Below, piece by piece: positions 58,701-61,700 of a stretch of 64,000 nt of DNA. The translations under genes were made by a program, and so were the position numbers. Positions within the stretch are counted from its first letter, which is position 1, and the number at the start of each line of letters is the position of its first letter. The DNA comes from Bugula neritina. Taxonomy: Eukaryota > Bryozoa > Gymnolaemata > Cheilostomatida > Bugulidae. Location of the stretch: NCBI GenBank assembly GCA_964035545.1, contig OZ037768.1, positions 5,385,241-5,449,240 on the forward strand. Reading direction: 5' to 3'. The notes under the pieces are model-generated. The model was not told the origin of the DNA. It made no database searches and saw nothing but the letters and a program-made list of their open reading frames with translations.

Positions 58701-61700
58701 TTCAACCTGTTATTCTAACTTAGTTCTGAGTTTGTAATGGCTATTCAGGCAGTCATGAAAATTGAAATTTTTACTAAGTTATAATATTGATGCTGTTCAA
58801 CAATTAATGTTTTTTGACAGTTGGCACCTTTAAGAATTAATTTGTTTTATAATGTAATATTTTAAAAAGTTCTATACAGCATTATTAGACTACAGTTTAA
58901 TACAAAACAATACATACGCCTACCCTATGTTTTTCGTATAAGTAGTTATAGTGACTTTCGATTGTATTGGTATACGTATTTTAATAGTTGAATAGTTCAA
59001 TATCATCTTTATGTAAATTAATAAGACTCCACAATCTATAGGTGGTGTTCCAAGCCTCTGTTGGCAAGTCCCATGTTGGTGACGTGGCATTAGATGACAT
59101 CCAACTTTACTCTACTTCCTGTGACAGTAAGTCAAACTTGTTCAAAGTACAAATTCGTGTTCAGTGTCCATTGAATTCGTGGTAAGTTTATTTATTTTTA
59201 ACTTGTTTGCTGTTTTTATCGTGATGCTATATTTATTGCAGTTGTTCCTGGCACTAACAACACGTTGGAGAAATATTCATGCAGTGATGTGGCCAACACA
59301 GAAGTAACTGTTGATAAAGAGTGTGATTTTATTCAGGTACATGAAGGAGATATCTGAAAAGCTTAAAAGCATGTGTCAAAAATGCTTAAAGATATAAAAT
59401 ATAAAACATTGCTAATAATAGAGAAAAGATAACCCAATTTCGTACACCAGGAAGTTTGTAACTGAATAAATACGTTTATAGTAACCCACTGTTGTTGTCT
59501 AAATTTGTGTTAGTTTTTGTTTCAAATTGAGATTCTCTCACAACATACATCTGCATTCATAATTTACTGGGATTTTAGTTCAATTCATTTTGCTACAAGA
59601 TTTCTTCCTTACCAGAATTGTATTCACAAAATCTTTACAGCAGTTTTGTTTCCAGATTCTTTTTTATCCCCACCTATTTATTGAATTAAATATTTTAATA
59701 TATAAATTTATTGAATTATTTGGATATATAGACTTAATCATTTAATTGTTTCAACTATCACCTGTAGGATTGTCCAAATGGTGAGGATGAGAAATACTGT
59801 GGAGAGTGTGACTTTGAGGATTTCAATACTCCATATTGTACTTACGGTAACACCAACACCGGCTCATTCTATTGGGCTATTGGCTCGGGCTCTACTCTCA
59901 CACCTAACACTGGCCCCACTAATGACCACACCACCAACAGCCCCACAGGTAAAGGCTATGCTTGTAATCTACTCTCTGTTTAACAAATATAGATTCTACA
60001 CTACATACTGTACCCCATGTGCTGTAATTTACACATGTATATCGCATTTTAGGAGTTTATATTATTGTTATAAATAGTTATGACCTATGCTACATAATTG
60101 ACATATATCATATATCACATACATTCTGTGTTTTACTGGAAACGTACTCTGCTAAAAGCTACTAATGGACATTTATGATGATGTAAAATAATTGTAATAA
60201 CTTTTACATTCACAGGACAATACCTGTATCTGGATGCATCAGGTGGAAACTACAATTCTGAAGCCTACCTGAGAGGTTCCATTGTACGACGAAGTAGTGC
60301 TACATGCCAACTGTCCTTCTGGTAAAGCAATTCTTCTTATACTACCTACATTGAATAAGCCAGACTATATGGTTGTCGTGTTAGCTTCTCTTTGCAGAAT
60401 ACATAATTATATACAGCTGACGTCTTCCTGCTACCATATTTCTATCATAGCGTCATACACAGCACACACTCGCTATACAGTATTTGAAATTATTCAAAAT
60501 GTATAGTGATTTCTATGTGACTGTCTTTTGTAATAATATTTATAATATTTCAAATACGTATTATTTGCTTGCAGGTATCACATGTATGGGGCAGGCATTG
60601 GACTAATGAGGGTCGTTGTACTGGCTAATGGCCGCTCTACCGAAATGTGGAGAGCGCAGGGTGATCAAGGTAACCGATGGCGACAAGCCGTTGTACCTCT
60701 CGGACATATTGGCTATGATTTCCAAATAGCTTTTGTTGGCTCAAGAAGTTTCAGTACACTTGGAGATATTGCTATTGACGATATAACTTACCTGAACTGT
60801 GCTTATCCACGTAAGTTCAAGTTTTGAGGGATGGTTAAATGGTGATTGTTGTTGAATTGTGTTTTAATATTATTCATAGATACATTACTTAAGCAGTTAT
60901 GTTACAGAATTTTTCTAAAGTTCAAACCTCGCGGTACCTTTACTTTACTTTGATGGGAGGCTGAGTAACATAATGTTAAAATAAACAAATTATAACTTTT
61001 TAAAACTTTTTGGTATGCTAAGTCGAAGTTTTTTTATTACAAGTTTTGTCTTCATGCTATTGGTTAGCATCTTTTATGCTTTTTCTTGCTTTTATAAGAA
61101 AAGTTTCAATATTTGATTTTTTGCCAAAAATGTTATAATTAAAGATGGAAGTGTTTAAAATATATAAAACATCTGCATTAGATTTCAATCGAAGTTGTTT
61201 ACCTTCTGTTGCTTGTAGCTGTTCAAAGGACGTGCAGTGCGAATCAGTTCCAGTGTGCCCGAGGAGCTTGTGTGAACAATGACAGGCTGTGTGATCTACA
61301 AGATGACTGTGGTGATGGTTCAGATGAAACAAACTGTGGTAAGTTGTCATGTCTGCTGTGTGTAGAATGATCACTTCTAGATACATTTCTAGTTAACACT
61401 TTCAATCAAGATGTTTTTCACAATTTTACCAATTTACAATTTTACCTGCTATCCGAGCAAGACAGAGTAAAGATAGCTGAGCGGTTTTTTACCATTTTTC
61501 ACTTTTTTCGTTGGTTTTTTAATGTTATTTCTATTATTTGTTGATGCTCTAACTTTTCTGACTCATTTAGACACTTACCCGGAGAGATGTAATTTTGAGA
61601 ACGGTTTCTGTGGCTGGTCACAGGATCTTCTTACAGACGACTTCAACTGGTTGATTGGAGTGGCAGACGTCATCAGACACAGCGCTGCTACCGGCCCAAC

